Positions 36,001-48,135 of a stretch of DNA of 64,000 bases are shown in pieces. The number at the start of each line of letters is the position of its first letter. Within the stretch, counting starts at the first letter, position 1. A program made the position numbers and the translations under genes. This DNA comes from Meandrina meandrites (Eukaryota > Cnidaria > Anthozoa > Scleractinia > Meandrinidae): positions 56,572,350-56,636,349 of the forward strand of contig OY855903.1 of NCBI GenBank assembly GCA_963693305.1, in the 5' to 3' direction. The notes beneath the pieces were generated by a model. The model worked only from the letters and a program-made list of their open reading frames with translations. It was not told the DNA's origin and did not search any database.

Positions 36001-37900
36001 TTCTGTTTTTCTTAGATTCATGCAAAAAAAGAACGATAACAGGATAAACACTCTCGTGACTCGCAAAGAGGTTAATGTAAATGAATCGTCAAAACGCATG
36101 TTAAAATTAAACATGTTTACATTAATTTCGTTTAAACGCCAGACAATATTTTATGCAAGCTTTTGTTGAATATATGTGAGTAAAGAAAATGTCATGTCCT
36201 CTAACTAAATTGAAGTGTGCACCACGGGTCGTTTAGAGTTAATTATCGAACACATCATATTCATCATTATCTCGCAATATGAATACCAAATTGCTGCTAA
36301 AACGCTAAAAAAAAAACAAAGAAAGTTCAATTAGTTATCGTTTTAATGAACATTTCACGTCAATTCGCATCGCTTAGCAAACAATAAAAAAGGCTTTCTT
36401 TTCAAACGTTATGGCCGGTTGCTTTGAAATTTCGGATTACGATAACGTGAGGAGTAGTTATTATAGTTATGCTTTTCTCCAGCCATCAGACTCGAAAAGG
36501 CCTATTTTGTCGTTGCGCATCGTAAGTAAGAGCTCGACATCTCCATTAAAAAGTGGTATTTATGAGTGACCATTTACTCAGAGAAACGTTATTAATTCCG
36601 CCTTACATAGTTTAAATTGGCACAAACTTGAGCACCAAAGGGCAGTGAGTAAATCGATTATGATGTAAATGCTACATACATACATACATACATAACTTTT
36701 TGTTAAGGCAGGTCTAGTAGGGCAACCATAAGGCTGGTGTGGACCTGCCATTTAAATTCAACGGAAACTTGTTAAGAATCCCAACTGGCAGGAGGCTGAC
36801 CAGTTGGCTATATACAAAGCGTGGAGGAGTTGAATTCGGGACCACCGAAGACAAATCCATCTAGTGGCAGGGAGGAGGATTTGAACCCGGGACCTCCGGA
36901 TTACAAGTCCAGCGCCCAAACCACTAGGCCACGCTGCCTGCTGTGAACAACCAGACTCCGAATTATATGAGTTCTCGGTTTTTCTCGCGTAATGAAGCCT
37001 TGACTTACAATCTCAGGAATACTGAAGGAAAGCTATCATACCACAGCCGCGCACTAATTATTGTAAACGAAGTTTTAGCTACAGCAGGGCTATGCTATGG
37101 AATAGCTTACCGAATGAAATAAAACTATCCAGCACACTTAATGAATTTAAAAACAAATTGAAAATCACACTTTCGGATCATCTTGCATTTAAATTTTGAA
37201 TACACGGCATCCTTGTAAAGCAGGTTTTTGTTTCTTTGTTCTTATTAGCAGTTGGCCTCTCTTAGTTAGTATAGTAAGTGTTTTTATCTTTTGTTTTTTA
37301 TTCTGTACCTGAATGGATTTTACCGTGTTTAAATATAGTATTACCTTCCTACCTACCTACCTACCTACCTACCTACCTACCTACCTACCTACCTACCTAC
37401 CCGTTGGCCTTCTTATTCGCTTCGCGTGGACTAAGAAAACACAAGCGTCTGTTAATACTTACAAGAAACCAGATCATAATTCCCGATATTGCAGCAGCCA
37501 TTAGACAAAAAGCAAACAGCTTCCATATTTTGCCCAACGCAGATAAAACTTGTCTTGCGGTGCCGGACGATGATTCCTTCGTAGCCAAGTAAGGCCTGGG
37601 TAGCACTTTTAGTGGAATTCTTGGATACTCAGAAATTAAGGGAAAAGTGATCTTTACTACTGGCTTTTCGCAAAGACGCTTTTTACCCAAACATTTTTTA
37701 AGACAATAGTTTGTGTAATTTGCGATTTTACGAACGACATTTTCCCAAACAGTCCGGTCACCTTGCACACTTTCAGGAATGAAATTGAATGGAAAGTTAT
37801 TATCCTTTTTAAATTCGACACAAGCTTTTTGATTTTTTGAACGACTAGCCATAATAACGGTTAGACAAATAAAAAGACGAAGAAAAGTATTCAAAGTCAT
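27054..37900 (-). CDS. Gene C: GluR0-like K+-filter ligand-gated channel (complete, 418 aa)
   Basis: Exons on the minus strand: 37463-37900, 35739-35833, 33716-33872, 28314-28377, 27775-28085, 27054-27245; total 1257 nt, all GT-AG. Signal peptide MTLNTFLRLFICLTV; ectodomain to about 124; M1 125-146 (IWKLFAFCLMAAAISGIMIW); P-loop WWAIVTMTTVGYGDK; inner helix with MSSFTAQISSNIT. Exon 4 reads GVPRGSKEFFEKS, strikingly like the glutamate-receptor S2 segment after M3 (GSxxEFFRRS type). Exon 5 continues with STEEHLFRSLEDGEVDKIW, similar to the S2 'YxxALxxLKxGxVDAxI' pattern, then a polybasic GEKKRRKVKKK stretch. M4 is about 382-405, tail LRHARKPLG. Unlike A, B and E, the S2 and M4 parts are on separate exons. 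The 5.3-kb third intron carries foldback elements. K+ channel role is predicted; ligand unknown. Confidence 0.82.
28771..29143 (+). repeat. Dispersed repeat, copy 2
   Basis: Homologue of 18548-18928, here in the third intron of gene C. The two copies lie in different introns of different paralogues, so they were inserted independently. Confidence 0.8.
29350..29430 (+). repeat. Short tandem repeat (TGTGGACGGAAGTC units)
   Basis: Three to four head-to-tail copies of a 14-mer, TGTGGACGGAAGTC, followed by degenerate copies. It lies in intron 3 of gene C, just left of a foldback element. Confidence 0.8.
30135..31666. mobile_element. 1532-bp foldback element with a captured integrase-related fragment (TSD CTCCGA)
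   Basis: Arms of about 590 bp (30135-30724 and 31073-31666) form a long inverted repeat with ends TATGGCGTTCCGTTAC and GTAACGGAACGCCATA. CTCCGA flanks both ends (30129-30134 and 31667-31672). Each arm contains about 13 degenerate 20-bp direct repeats of the form GCAAAAATAAATCGAAC (about 30270-30540 and mirrored 31250-31540). The 350-bp unique core carries a protein-like fragment. It lies in intron 3 of gene C. Confidence 0.85.
30716..31073 (+). pseudogene. Fragment resembling the N-terminus of an integrase-core-domain transposon protein
   Basis: Open frame of about 119 codons (ATG at 30714-30716 region) in the unique core of a foldback element. The telling part is RSGVGRPRLDISEDLLEALH followed by VTAGFRW. 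This resembles the 'GRPR-(F/L)-(E/D)-I...L..LL..GF...IA..LGVS' helix-turn-helix lead-in of integrase-core-domain proteins common in fish and marine invertebrate genomes. The match ends abruptly at FRWA, where the right arm begins, so the helix-turn-helix and the catalytic core are missing. Family assignment is from memory of the motif and is tentative; the truncation is seen directly. Confidence 0.45.
31673..33345. other. Gene C intron 3, no feature recognised
   Basis: AT-rich intron sequence between the large foldback element and a SINE fragment. No exon, array or inverted repeat of note was seen. Confidence 0.4.
33350..33568 (-). repeat. tRNA-derived SINE, family 2 (degenerate copy)
   Basis: On the minus strand a degenerate tRNA-like head (GGAGGAGCGGTGGCCTAATG) is followed by CTGGCCGGGGCCAC and the body seen in the fuller copy at 44371-44629. 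A long C run at about 33422-33439 sits inside the body. Confidence 0.65.
34357..34627. mobile_element. 271-bp palindromic MITE in intron 2 of gene C
   Basis: Terminal inverted repeats of about 36 bp: left begins GGTGGTGGCAAACGAGGACA, right ends TGTCCTCGATTGCCACCACC. The interior is made of nested inverted motifs, including a perfect palindrome over 34529-34557 (GTCGCGGACACAAAA and its complement). No clear target-site duplication. The mirror-image open frames are artefacts. Confidence 0.8.
34915..35139 (+). repeat. (ATTACT)n hexanucleotide array in intron 2 of gene C
   Basis: About 37 units of ATTACT with two substitutions near 35000. Followed by TTGACCCAATTAC. Gene D has TTGACCCAAT at the matching place but a (GACT)n array before it (45018-45345), so different repeats expanded at the same intronic site. 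Confidence 0.93.
36675..36938 (-). repeat. tRNA-Thr-like SINE, family 1 (near complete)
   Basis: The head on the minus strand has A-box TGGCCTAGTGG, a CTTGTAA anticodon loop (TGT, as in tRNA-Thr), and B-box GGTTCAAATCC. A body then runs to a short (TATG)n tail at about 36676-36692. It lies in intron 1 of gene C. A second copy is at 45803-45982. Body length and tail support a SINE rather than a functional tRNA. Confidence 0.8.
37348..37400 (+). repeat. (CTAC)n microsatellite beside exon 1 of gene C
   Basis: About 13 units of CTAC, starting 60 bp inside intron 1 from the exon 1 donor. Gene D lacks the array at this position. Confidence 0.95.
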
Positions 37901-40230
37901 TTCTTTGCCGAAGTCAAATTGTGGCTACTTATTCCTCCTTCTTTCAATATTCACTGTTTTTATTTGACGCTAATATCATGCAGAAATTATTCTCAACCAG
38001 CCAATAGTTAATTGCTTTTTACAAAAGTTGCCAATCATTTTATTTAAGGTAACATAACCAGATGGTATTGTCTGTTTTGGCGCAGTCATTAACAGGCATG
38101 TTATAGAGACGAGGCGCAGCCTCCGTTGCATGATTGAAATTAATAAAATAAATTAACAGCTAAACACGAACACGAACTGAGTACACAATGTAGGCTATTA
38201 CAGTGCATTCTCTGGGTTCCCGGATGTACATGCAGAATACATACAACCGCTGTTCGGACAACAGCTTTCAATGATTACATCATAACGCTTTAAACGCTAG
38301 AAACAATGGGAAAACAGCAAAAGCTGCCAAAGTTCAAACTTGATTTTGCGCGCCGCAGTTTTTATTTTTGAGGTGCGATACCTCGACTTTTAATTCATTG
38401 CCCTTAAGTTTAAGACACATTAATTCTAGAGTTTTATTTAGGAAAGCCTTGGGCGTTTACTACTTGTAATTTCTTGTAATTTCGTTTTTTAACTTAATGC
38501 ATGTATTTGCGCATGTGCATGTATTTCAGTTTACTTTATATATTTTAGTAATTCTTATATATTAGTTTTTAATTCTTAGTCAGCAGAACTCTGTTAATAA
38601 CAATACTTTCTACCAAAAGGAACAAAGTAAGTCTGCGTTTATTAAAAGGTTTTATGAACCTCTACTGAAAATAAAAATACAGGATACCACAAGAATCATC
38701 TTTAAGAGGAAACGTTACTTGAATGAAAAAAGGAGAAATTTTCTTAAAACTACCTTTTTTAATTTGTTCTACTAAGCTTCTTGATCATTGGAGCAAAACC
38801 TTTTAAGCTTGTCAATGTACAACAACGAAAAACGATTGGATGGGTAGAAACTGCATTTTATTTAAATCAATGTAAAACATGCTGAGGGCTTTTTTAAAAT
38901 CAACGATGCACTTGCGTGGAAAAAGTCTGTTATACTCTTCTTCTACGCAAGTAAATCACACAAATTATGTCAGCCTCGTCATGTAAGCTAATCACGTTGA
39001 TAGAAAAATGTTCACGATCCACTTATGTGCGAAGACAGTTCCATTGATGACAAACTTAGAGCCCAAACGTGCAAACTTCCGATGCTTATAGCAAAAATTG
39101 GAAGTAAAATTATGGAAGTGGACATTCAGAGGTAAAAGAACGGAAAACAATGTACCTTTAGTTGAAATCTTTCCTTAAATATTCAGGGGCTTTTTAAGAA
39201 AATTGCCAAAATGTTCAATTTTTCGATCATTCCCTTATAATCTCATAAAAATTCTGCGCATGCGCAAACGTTTTCCGCGGTACCGGTCTATCTCGTCCCC
39301 AGGGTCTCCGCGTTTTCCAATACTAGATGGCGGTGGGAAATAGGATCACGTGATTCTAGTCGTATCATCTTTTTTGGGAGGGATGCAGACGAAAAACCGT
39401 TTATATTTTAAATGAGTAGATAAGAATGAACAACGCAAAATTGTTCACATCCCCCTCTAAAAATAAAAGTATCACCAGAATGGCAGCTTTGATTTCTGGA
39501 CATCCTGTCCAAAATTAAATCGCAATCCACTTCCATCCATGCAATCCTGTATTTTTTCCTCAAAATAACTGTTGTATCTTGTTTTGTGGGATCTTTTTAT
39601 CAAATTTACTCGTGTAGTTGCTGGTATTTGACAATATATTGAGGAAATTAGAAAATAGAAAGTTCTATGATCAGCCGTGATAGTGTCCTTTTAAGTCCTC
39701 ACAAGAAAGTGAAAAATCAAAAAAGCGGTTTCTCCGCACTTTTCAGCTCTCATACTTTGATGGATAAATATCTACGTTTTTTTAGTTTTAGCACTAAAGC
39801 TAACATAAAGAGTGTTTTTAAAAGCTCATGATGTTGCCAGGGTAATCAGTAATGTCAAGAAAATAACCGCAACTTGATCAGCAGTGATTGAGCATTTGCT
39901 TGATATTATTATTATTATTATTGTATTAGTATTATTGTAGTGATGAAAATTTGTACTACTGATCCATCAAATTATAAGAGCTGGAAAGTGCTGGAAATCC
40001 GTTAACAGTCACCTTAAAAAAGTATTTCTAACCACAAAGTATATTATGACGAAAATAAAAACAAAAGCCAGATACTAATAAGAATAAAGTGTTTGCACAT
40101 TAACCTCGACAACTCCAAATACAAATCATAATTTGAATAGACACCACTTTGAAAGTGTGCAACGGTGAGCACACACACACACAAGCCACTGCACTAATTG
40201 TCATTCTAGTTTGGTAAGCCACATCCTCGT
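37901..40230. other. 5' flank of gene C and C/D intergenic DNA
   Basis: The first 800 bp (to about 38700) closely matches 48136-48790 upstream of gene D and should include the shared promoter. About 39820-39960 matches 49620-49760. No coding exon is seen in the rest. Confidence 0.55.
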
Positions 40231-40302
40231 TGCGAAGAGACCTTCATTTTTTTTCCATCACTCTCCGCTCCCAACGTCACGCTAATTTCTATCGGTTCCT
40301 CT

Positions 40303-40415
40303 GCTGCGTTTACCCTGATTCTTTCCTTGGATTCCAAACATACTACATTCCGCCTAAACATCGAGTTATAGAACCGCCATGGGCCCTGCAACACACCTGT
40401 TAGTTAGTTAGTTAC

Positions 40416-40449
<34 letters not shown>

Positions 40450-40655
40450 AGTCAGTCAGTCAGTCAGTAAATCCTTCAGTCAGTCAGTCAGTCATTCAGT
40501 CAGTAAGTCATTCAGTCAGTCAGTCAGTCAGCCAGCCAGTCAGTCAGTCTGCGTTTACCCTGATTCTTTCCTTGGATTCCAAACATACTACATTCCGCCT
40601 AAACATCGAGTTATAGAACCGCCATGGGCCCTGCAACACACCTGTTAGTTAGTTA
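40303..40655 (+). repeat. Duplicated array-leading flank at the C/D junction
   Basis: A 105-bp segment (TGCGTTTACCCTGATTCTTT to CACCTGTTAGTTAGTTAG) occurs at about 40307-40411 and again at about 40549-40655, with an AGTC-type array between. It ends in the same CATGGGCCCTGCAACACACC as the A/B and B/C flanks. Confidence 0.85.
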
Positions 40656-41330
<675 letters not shown>

Positions 41331-41831
41331 TCAGAATGGACGTTGTCGATTGCAATTCCTGTGCACCCACTGCCTTCTCGATATCCGCTTTATCGTCTGA
41401 AAGATAAAGACATCCAATCAGTACAGATTTAATTTTGTCTATAGGTAATAATTAAAATTTGAAAGCATTGAATAATCAGTGTATTTTCAGAGTTCTGATT
41501 GGCTTAGCATGCCATTTGATAACAGTCATTAACTGACATGTTCGGCAAAGACGATCGACAAAAATCGTCTTGCGATGATTATAGCCAATCCGGCGCCAAA
41601 AGCCTCGTTGGCGATCTTCCTTTTTTTAGAAGTTCCTCATTCGTGTTCAATTGGATATCCGCTATCCTGATTGGCCTGCCCATTGTTTTCTATTTAACAA
41701 TTAGACTATATGAGCCCGAGTTTCTATGAGCGTATAGTAAACGAGGCGCAGCCGAGACTATCGCTCATAGACCTTAATTGTGAGATAGTCGTAAGGGGAT
41801 GGTTATCCTGCACTATGATGATGCCAAAATA

Positions 41832-43601
41832 CTAACCTAAAGGCTTCCTTGCATGTCTCAATTTCACGCAGCTATCCCACAGCGCTCCAATCGTGAACAG
41901 GATGATAAGAAGACCAGCAGCGGTGCACAGAAGGATATCAATAAAACCCATTTGAGACTGGGTACGTTCGTCCAAGCGGTATCTCCCACGCCTGTGCTTT
42001 TCAATGCAGCGGCGCTGTTTCTCCTGAGAAAAAAAAAACAAACAGTTGACTTGCCAACTCATTCTGTCACAGATTTTAGCCAAATTTAGGCGTAAGAAAA
42101 TGGCCATCAATTAAGTTTTTAACAAACTGTTGAGCTGAAAACTTTTTAAAGTTAGTCTTCTTCTTCGATTTCCGTTGGGGACTCAGATTTCTTTCTCTGC
42201 CCCACGCTCGTGGCAAATGAACATTTTTATCGTTATCATTTAACTACCGAGCTTAAAATTTACCATCGTCATTATTTATTACACATATGATGCTTTTGAC
42301 ATTGCTGATCCCAGCAGTATGAAGGACGCGTGTCACATATGATTGTGGATCTAATCCTTGAATTGAAGATGAAATGCACTTCTTCTACACTGCACCAAAT
42401 ACTCAATTCTTACGTTTTCTTTTTATGCTGTCGCAATACCAAATGTAATCATGGTCTTATTGCTGTTTTTATTTTTTTACTGTCGTTTACATGCTAAAAA
42501 GCTGACAAGCAGCTCGTTATCAATTACGCAGATTTCACGGCGTTTTCAATGAACAAAGTTACTGTATGGATGAAAGACAAAACAAAAACTCTGCCCTACC
42601 TGCTCCGGTATTTTCGTTTTCCAATGTTTCTCTCCCAATATCTGAGAAGCCACTTGTTCCAGTAAGAACTCGTCATCCTCGACTTCCTCTGTCCAGTTTT
42701 TCAAACACTGATCAAATTTTTTCTTTACTTTTCTTCTTTTCTTTTCTCCCAGAAGCTTAACTTTCGCTCCAATGACAGGCGCCGGGGGGACAAGAACGTC
42801 GACGATCTTGAACGGGTTTTCTGTGTTTTCCTTGCAGTCAAACAGCCATATTTTCTCGACTTCTCCGTCCTCAAGGCTTCGAAAGAGTTGTTCCTCTGTA
42901 GAATATTCTGCAATAAAAATTTTAAAAAAATGAAATAAAGATTATAGTAATGTCTGGGTCATTAGTGATTTCAGGAACTGTAGAGCGACGATTGTGTGAC
43001 TAAGGTTGTAAGATGGGTTGGTGGGTTGATCGGTCGGTTGGTCGGTCGGCTGTTTCCTTCGCAGGCCCGTAGCCAGGATTTTTGCTGGGGGTGCGTATGA
43101 GCGCATCCGGCGCGAAATGTCGAGCGCTACAGGCGCGAGCCCGAAGGGGGGTTTGGGGGTATTCTCCCCCAGAAAATTTTGAAAAAATGGGTTATCCGAG
43201 GCTGCATTTTGTGCGTTTTGAAGACAGTTTGTTAGGAAACAAGCCATATAAAGGTGAAGGTTGCAAGGACAATGATTCTGGTACATTTTTAAATTCAAAA
43301 CGTAGTTTTAGAAACAGAACCTTGTAAACATAATTTACCATTTATTTAACTAACAATGACGGCAGTTCTTTTAAAGGAAGACTGGAAAAAGATAGATATC
43401 TTTATTTCGGTGTCAAATGGTAATTACATAAATCAGCCAGAGTCGGTTTGCTGACTATGAACGGCATTAGTTAGAATGGATCGTTAAAATTAACCTAGAA
43501 TCACACAATTTGGTAAAAGATATGCCACACGAATCTTCAAATCGTGGCCCCCTTAAATGTAAATAGACGAAGTACAGAAATACCATTTCCCTTTTTCATT
43601 T

Positions 43602-43632
<31 letters not shown>

Positions 43633-46600
43633 TACTTTTTTCACAAGGAGCGGACTTCCAAGGCTCGTGGGGGGGGGGGGGGAGGTGCGCACGCACCCGC
43701 CTGCTTCGTTCGTTCGTTCGTTCACTGAACTTCATTTGTTTGCTATTTGATATTTTTAGCGAGAGTGAAGCCCACACCCTTAGATAAACCTATGGAGCAG
43801 AAAAACTTGATCGCCCGTCTAGGGAACCGTCCTTGCACACAGATAAATTTAGCTGTTATTTCTGCACAGTCAAACAAAACCACTAGTAAAAAAAAGATAT
43901 TGTATTAGGGAGTCCAGTAAAAATAAATAACTGGGAAGCTCCTCTTTTTAGGCATAAAAAGGTTAAGTCTGTATACAAGCCTAGTGGCCCATCAGGCCGG
44001 AGCTTATCCCGGTTTCCGTAGCATGAAGCGACTAGGAGTATTGCTACTCCCCCCTGGAGGAGATGCTAGTCCATCGCAGTGTTACCCCAAGCAGTAAGTT
44101 CGCCGGTAGCCATTTATACACCTGGGTGGAGAGGCATGCCATAATCTAAATCTTATTTATGATTCACTGAAGATTCATCGACAGCTTTGTATTTAATAAA
44201 CGTACTTGGTTTAGGCACAAACAAAGCCTACAGGAAAATTCAGAATTACCTTTTAATATGGCTCCTTCACAACGTTCCTCGAAGAATTCTTTGCTTCCAT
44301 TAGGCACGCCAATCTAAAACAATTAAAAGATTGAACTTGAGAGGGTAGGTTTGGTAAAGTCTGCGTCGAACAAGTGGTCTATACCGCCAGTGCTTATCCC
44401 GGTTTCTGTAGCATTAAGCGAATAGAAGTATTTCTACACCCCCCGTCCATCACAGGGTTACCCCCAGCAGTAAATTCGCCAGTTCCGATTTGTACACCTG
44501 GGGGGCGAGAGACACTGTGAGAGTATAGTGTCCAGGCCAAGAACACAACACAGTGACCCCGGCCAGGGCTCAAACCTGGACGTTTGATCCGGAGTCCAGC
44601 GCGCTAACAATTAGACCACCGCGCCTCCCACGGCAATACATTAGAGGAGATCCCAATATACTGAACTCTTGAACGTTCAAAATGAAGCAATTCTGTGCCA
44701 TGACAGATTAAATTTACACGTACAATTTCGCGTCTATAAAAAACAAGTTTGTTTACGGGTTTTCATTATGGTTGCATTCGTAACTATTGACGTAAAATAA
44801 AGGTTTCATACATTGTATCCAAATTTGTCATCCAAGGGACGCAGGTCATCCGTTGTGATGGTGGAGGAGATCTGGGCCGTGAAAGATGACATCAGCAACA
44901 TTCCGGTGATCATCCACAGTGAAGGGTAAACGCGCCCCAGGAATGATTTAGGCGTCTTGTCTCCATAGCTACCAATCAAATTAAATAGCGCTTAAGAACT
45001 TTACTTTAGTAAACTGTGACTGACTGACTGACTGACTGACTGACTGACTGACTGACTGACTGACTGACTGACTGACTGACTGACTGATTGATTGACTAAC
45101 TGACTCACTGACTGACTCACTGACTCACTGACTGACTCACTGACTCACTGACTGACTCACTGACTGACTCACTGACTGACTCACCGACTCACTGACTCAC
45201 TGACTGACTCACTGACTGACTCACTCACTGACTCACTGACTGACCCACTGACTGACTCACTGACTGACTCACTCACTGACTCGCTGACTCACTCACTGAC
45301 TGACGGACTCGCCGACACACTGACTAGCTGATATATAACCTTTATTGTAACTAGACCAATATCTCCCTTTGGAGAGTGAGGCACAGTAAAGATATACTGT
45401 TACTGTTACTCACTAAATGACTTACTCACTGGCTCACTCACCGACTAATGTTAAACCTTTATTGTAAACAGACCAATACCTCCCTTTGGAGAGTAAGGCG
45501 CAATACAGGAATACTATTAATGACTGACTGACTATTACTATCACTATTTTTAAAAGGTTTCTAATAATTGACCCAATGTGTACGTTGGCAGCAAACCTAA
45601 TTTTTGTGACTTCAACCCTACTTTCTCTAACGGCTCAGATTTTCATTGAATTTTCGTTTTCATTTTCATTCAAAGTACGTAAGAAAGCTGCCAAAAAAGA
45701 GCACATAAAAAATAAAATAAATCACTTTATTTAAGTGTCAGAGTATTTAGCATTGTTGTACTAATTGTAGACACTGTAAATAAGCAAACAAATATTACAA
45801 ATGGACAGAAATTTGTTAAAAATCCCAACTGGTAGGAGGCTGACCAGCTGGCTATTTGCAAAGCGTAAAGGAGTTGAATTCGGGACCACCGAAGACAAAT
45901 CCATCTAGTGGCAGGGAGGAGGTCTTGAAACCGGGACCTCTGGAATACAAGTCCAGCGCCCTAACCACTGGGCCACGCTGCCTCCTTGTAGCGTTAACAC
46001 GCTACGCCTCAGATAATGGATGATAGACGGGAAAAACACTCTAGGATTCCTACGACCGGAAGTTTTAAACATCACGCTTACTTTACCGGTCTGCTTTTGG
46101 CCGCTTGACATTATTCTTGCAAATTAAAATCTTTGGCTCCTCCTTCAAAGTCTTTTTTTATCGACAGATACATTAAAAATATCACAATATTGTAATTTAT
46201 ATGAAAATTCTTACCCCACCGTTGTCATGGTAACTATGGCCCACCACAAACCTTCCCGTGTCCCACTCCAAAACGACTTTGGAAAATGACCAGAGTTCGC
46301 TTTGTGATCCTATCGAAAAACGATCGTGTTTAAATACCATAAACACCAATACGAATACCAATACAAAGACATTAAACGCGATTAAAAAAATACTGCAGAT
46401 AATTAACAGGTAAGGTATTTAGTATTGTCTCAGATGGCGTTTGAGCTTAAAGGGGCTTTGTCACGGATTTTAACAGATTTCTGGACAGCCAAAACTTATA
46501 TTTGTGTCGAAGGAAATCAAAAAATAATGGTCCATTTTTATTGAGAATTGCTATATTAGAGCACCGAAACTGTTAACAAGCATCTTTAGCTGCAGATGGC

Positions 46601-48135
46601 TAGGATGGAAATGGATTAGCTAAACAAGTTTCCGCACGTCTACAAGAAATCGATATTTATAGCCGTAGTTAGATTTCTATTCACATATTAAGGTTATGTC
46701 TACTTTCAGATGATCAAAGGTAACGATTTTCATGGGTTAACTTGCCTACCACTAATTTCAGAACAGTTTAAGACCAAAAATCTGCAAAATCCCCGTGACA
46801 GAGCTCCTTTAATGATCATTGAGCGTCTCTAATTGCCTGATGTTTCCCAGTAGAGTGTTGTATGTGCGAGCCCCGTTTATTCTAAAGCTTCCTTGGTAGT
46901 TTGATCTTCCTTGGCACTTAGCATTTTTCACACGTTTGATCTTAACAAAAACAAGCAGATGGTGTAGGTAGCAAGTGACAAGTGACAAATGAAAGTTCCC
47001 CTCTACATTTTGCGATCAGAATTTGGCATCACAAATTAGAAATTTCTTTTTCCTTTTTTCTCAGATTATCGGCTGAAAAAAAAGTTTACAGGATAAACAC
47101 TCTCATGACTCGCAAAGAGGTTAATGCAAATGAATCGTCAAAATGCATGTTAAAATTAAACATGTTCACATTAATTTCGTTTAAACGCCAGACAATATTT
47201 TATGCAAGCTTTTGTTGAATATATGTCCTCTAACTAAATTGAAGTGTGCACCACGGATCGTTTAGAATAAATTATCGAACACATCACATCACATCAGTAT
47301 CTCGCAATAAGAATACCAAATTGGTACGAAAACGTTCAAAATTAAGAATACAAAGAAAGTCCAATTAGTCATCGTTTTTGTGAACATTTCGCGTCAATTC
47401 GCATCGCTTAGCAAACAAACAAAAAAGGTTTTCTTATCTAACGTAATGATCGGTTTGCTATGAAATTTCGGATAACGATAGATTGAAGCGTAATTATTAT
47501 AGTTAAGCTTTTCTTCTGGTCATCAGATTCGAAAAAGCCTATTCTGTCATGTAAAAGCGCGTCGTACAGCATCATAGGCAAGTGTTCGGCATCTCCATTA
47601 AAAAACGGTATTTATAAGTGACCATTAATAAATTCCGCCTGTTGGCCTTCTTATTCGCTTCGCGTGGACTAAGAATACACAAGCGTCTGTTAATACTTAC
47701 ATGAAACCAGATCATAATTCCCGATATTGCAGCAGCCATTAGACAAAAAGCAAACAGCTTCCATATTTGGCCCAACGCAGATAAAACTTGTCTTGCGGTG
47801 CCGGACGATGATTCCTTCGTAGCCAAGTAAGGCCTGGGTAGCACCTTTAGTGGAATTGTTGGATTCCCAGTAATTAAGGGAAAAGCGATCATGACTACTG
47901 GCTTTTCGCAAATACCAAAACATTTTTCAAGACAATAGTTTGTGTAATTTAAGATTTTAATAGTGGCATTTTCCCAAGCAGTCCGGTCACGTTTCAGACT
48001 TTCGATTTCAGGAATAAACTTGAATGGAAAATTATCATTCTTTTGAATTGTGACAGAAGCTGTTTGATTTTGTGACCGACCAGTCATTGTAACGCTTAGA
48101 GCAATAAAAAGACGAAGAAAAGTCTTCAAAGTCAT
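41832..48135 (-). CDS. Gene D: GluR0-like K+-filter ligand-gated channel (complete, 416 aa)
   Basis: Close paralogue of gene C. Exons on the minus strand: 47701-48135, 46215-46309, 44812-44968, 44250-44313, 42600-42907, 41832-42023; total 1251 nt with the same six-exon layout and phases. Signal peptide MTLKTFLRLFIALSV. P-loop WWAIVTMTTVGYGDK, then RVYPSLWMITGMLLMSSFTA: the Pro replaces Ala of gene C at the start of the inner helix and is unusual there. Exon 4 reads GVPNGSKEFFEERCEG, keeping the Gly-Ser and EFF of the S2-like motif. Exon 5 is one codon shorter than in C, with the reading frame kept. M4 and tail (LRHARKPLG) match C. Predicted K+-selective ligand-gated channel; ligand unknown. 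Confidence 0.82.
43062..43710. mobile_element. Possible dispersed element with GGCCCGTAGCCAGGATTTTT start
   Basis: The left end resembles a start common in marine invertebrate repeats (CCCGTAGCCAGGATTTTTG, then a G-rich stretch). The right side near 43650-43700 has a G13 run and GGTGCGCACGCACCCGC. It also contains a (TTAT)n tract at about 43595-43628. Ends and class are uncertain. Intron 4 of gene D; absent from gene C. Confidence 0.35.
43979..44138 (-). repeat. SINE family 2 tail fragment
   Basis: Minus-strand copy of the element body only, without the tRNA-like head (landmarks GGAGTAGCAATACTCCTAGT and CTACGGAAACCGGGATAAGC). Intron 4 of gene D. Confidence 0.6.
44371..44629 (-). repeat. tRNA-derived SINE, family 2 (fullest copy)
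   Basis: The head reads GGAGGCGCGGTGGTCTAATT, then GCGCGCTGGACTCCGGATC, then B-box-like GGTTTGAGCCC, followed by a roughly 180-bp body. Three more copies, two of them headless tails, lie at 5349, 33350 and 43979. It sits immediately left of the pore exon of gene D, in intron 3. Confidence 0.75.
45018..45345 (+). repeat. (GACT)n array with GACTCACT variants in intron 2 of gene D
   Basis: A pure (GACT)n start followed by mixed GACTGACTCACT units. Occupies the intron position where gene C has (ATTACT)n. Confidence 0.93.
45335..45520 (+). repeat. Duplicated 55-bp motif after the GACT array
   Basis: AACCTTTATTGTAA followed by AGACCAATA and CTCCCTTTGGAGAGT occurs at about 45339-45390 and again at about 45453-45505. 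The CTCCCTTTGGAGAG core is itself nearly palindromic. Confidence 0.7.
45803..45982 (-). repeat. tRNA-Thr-like SINE, family 1 (second copy)
   Basis: Shares head and body with 36675-36938 (A-box TGGCCCAGTGG; B-box degraded to GGTTTCAAGACC), but is 3'-truncated. It lies in intron 2 of gene D, whereas the C copy is in intron 1, so the insertions are independent. Confidence 0.75.
46330..47690. other. Intron 1 of gene D, no coding feature
   Basis: Parts (46930-47560) match intron 1 of gene C (35900-36530). An open frame at 46982-47218 is intronic sequence shared with C and is not supported as an exon. Confidence 0.5.
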
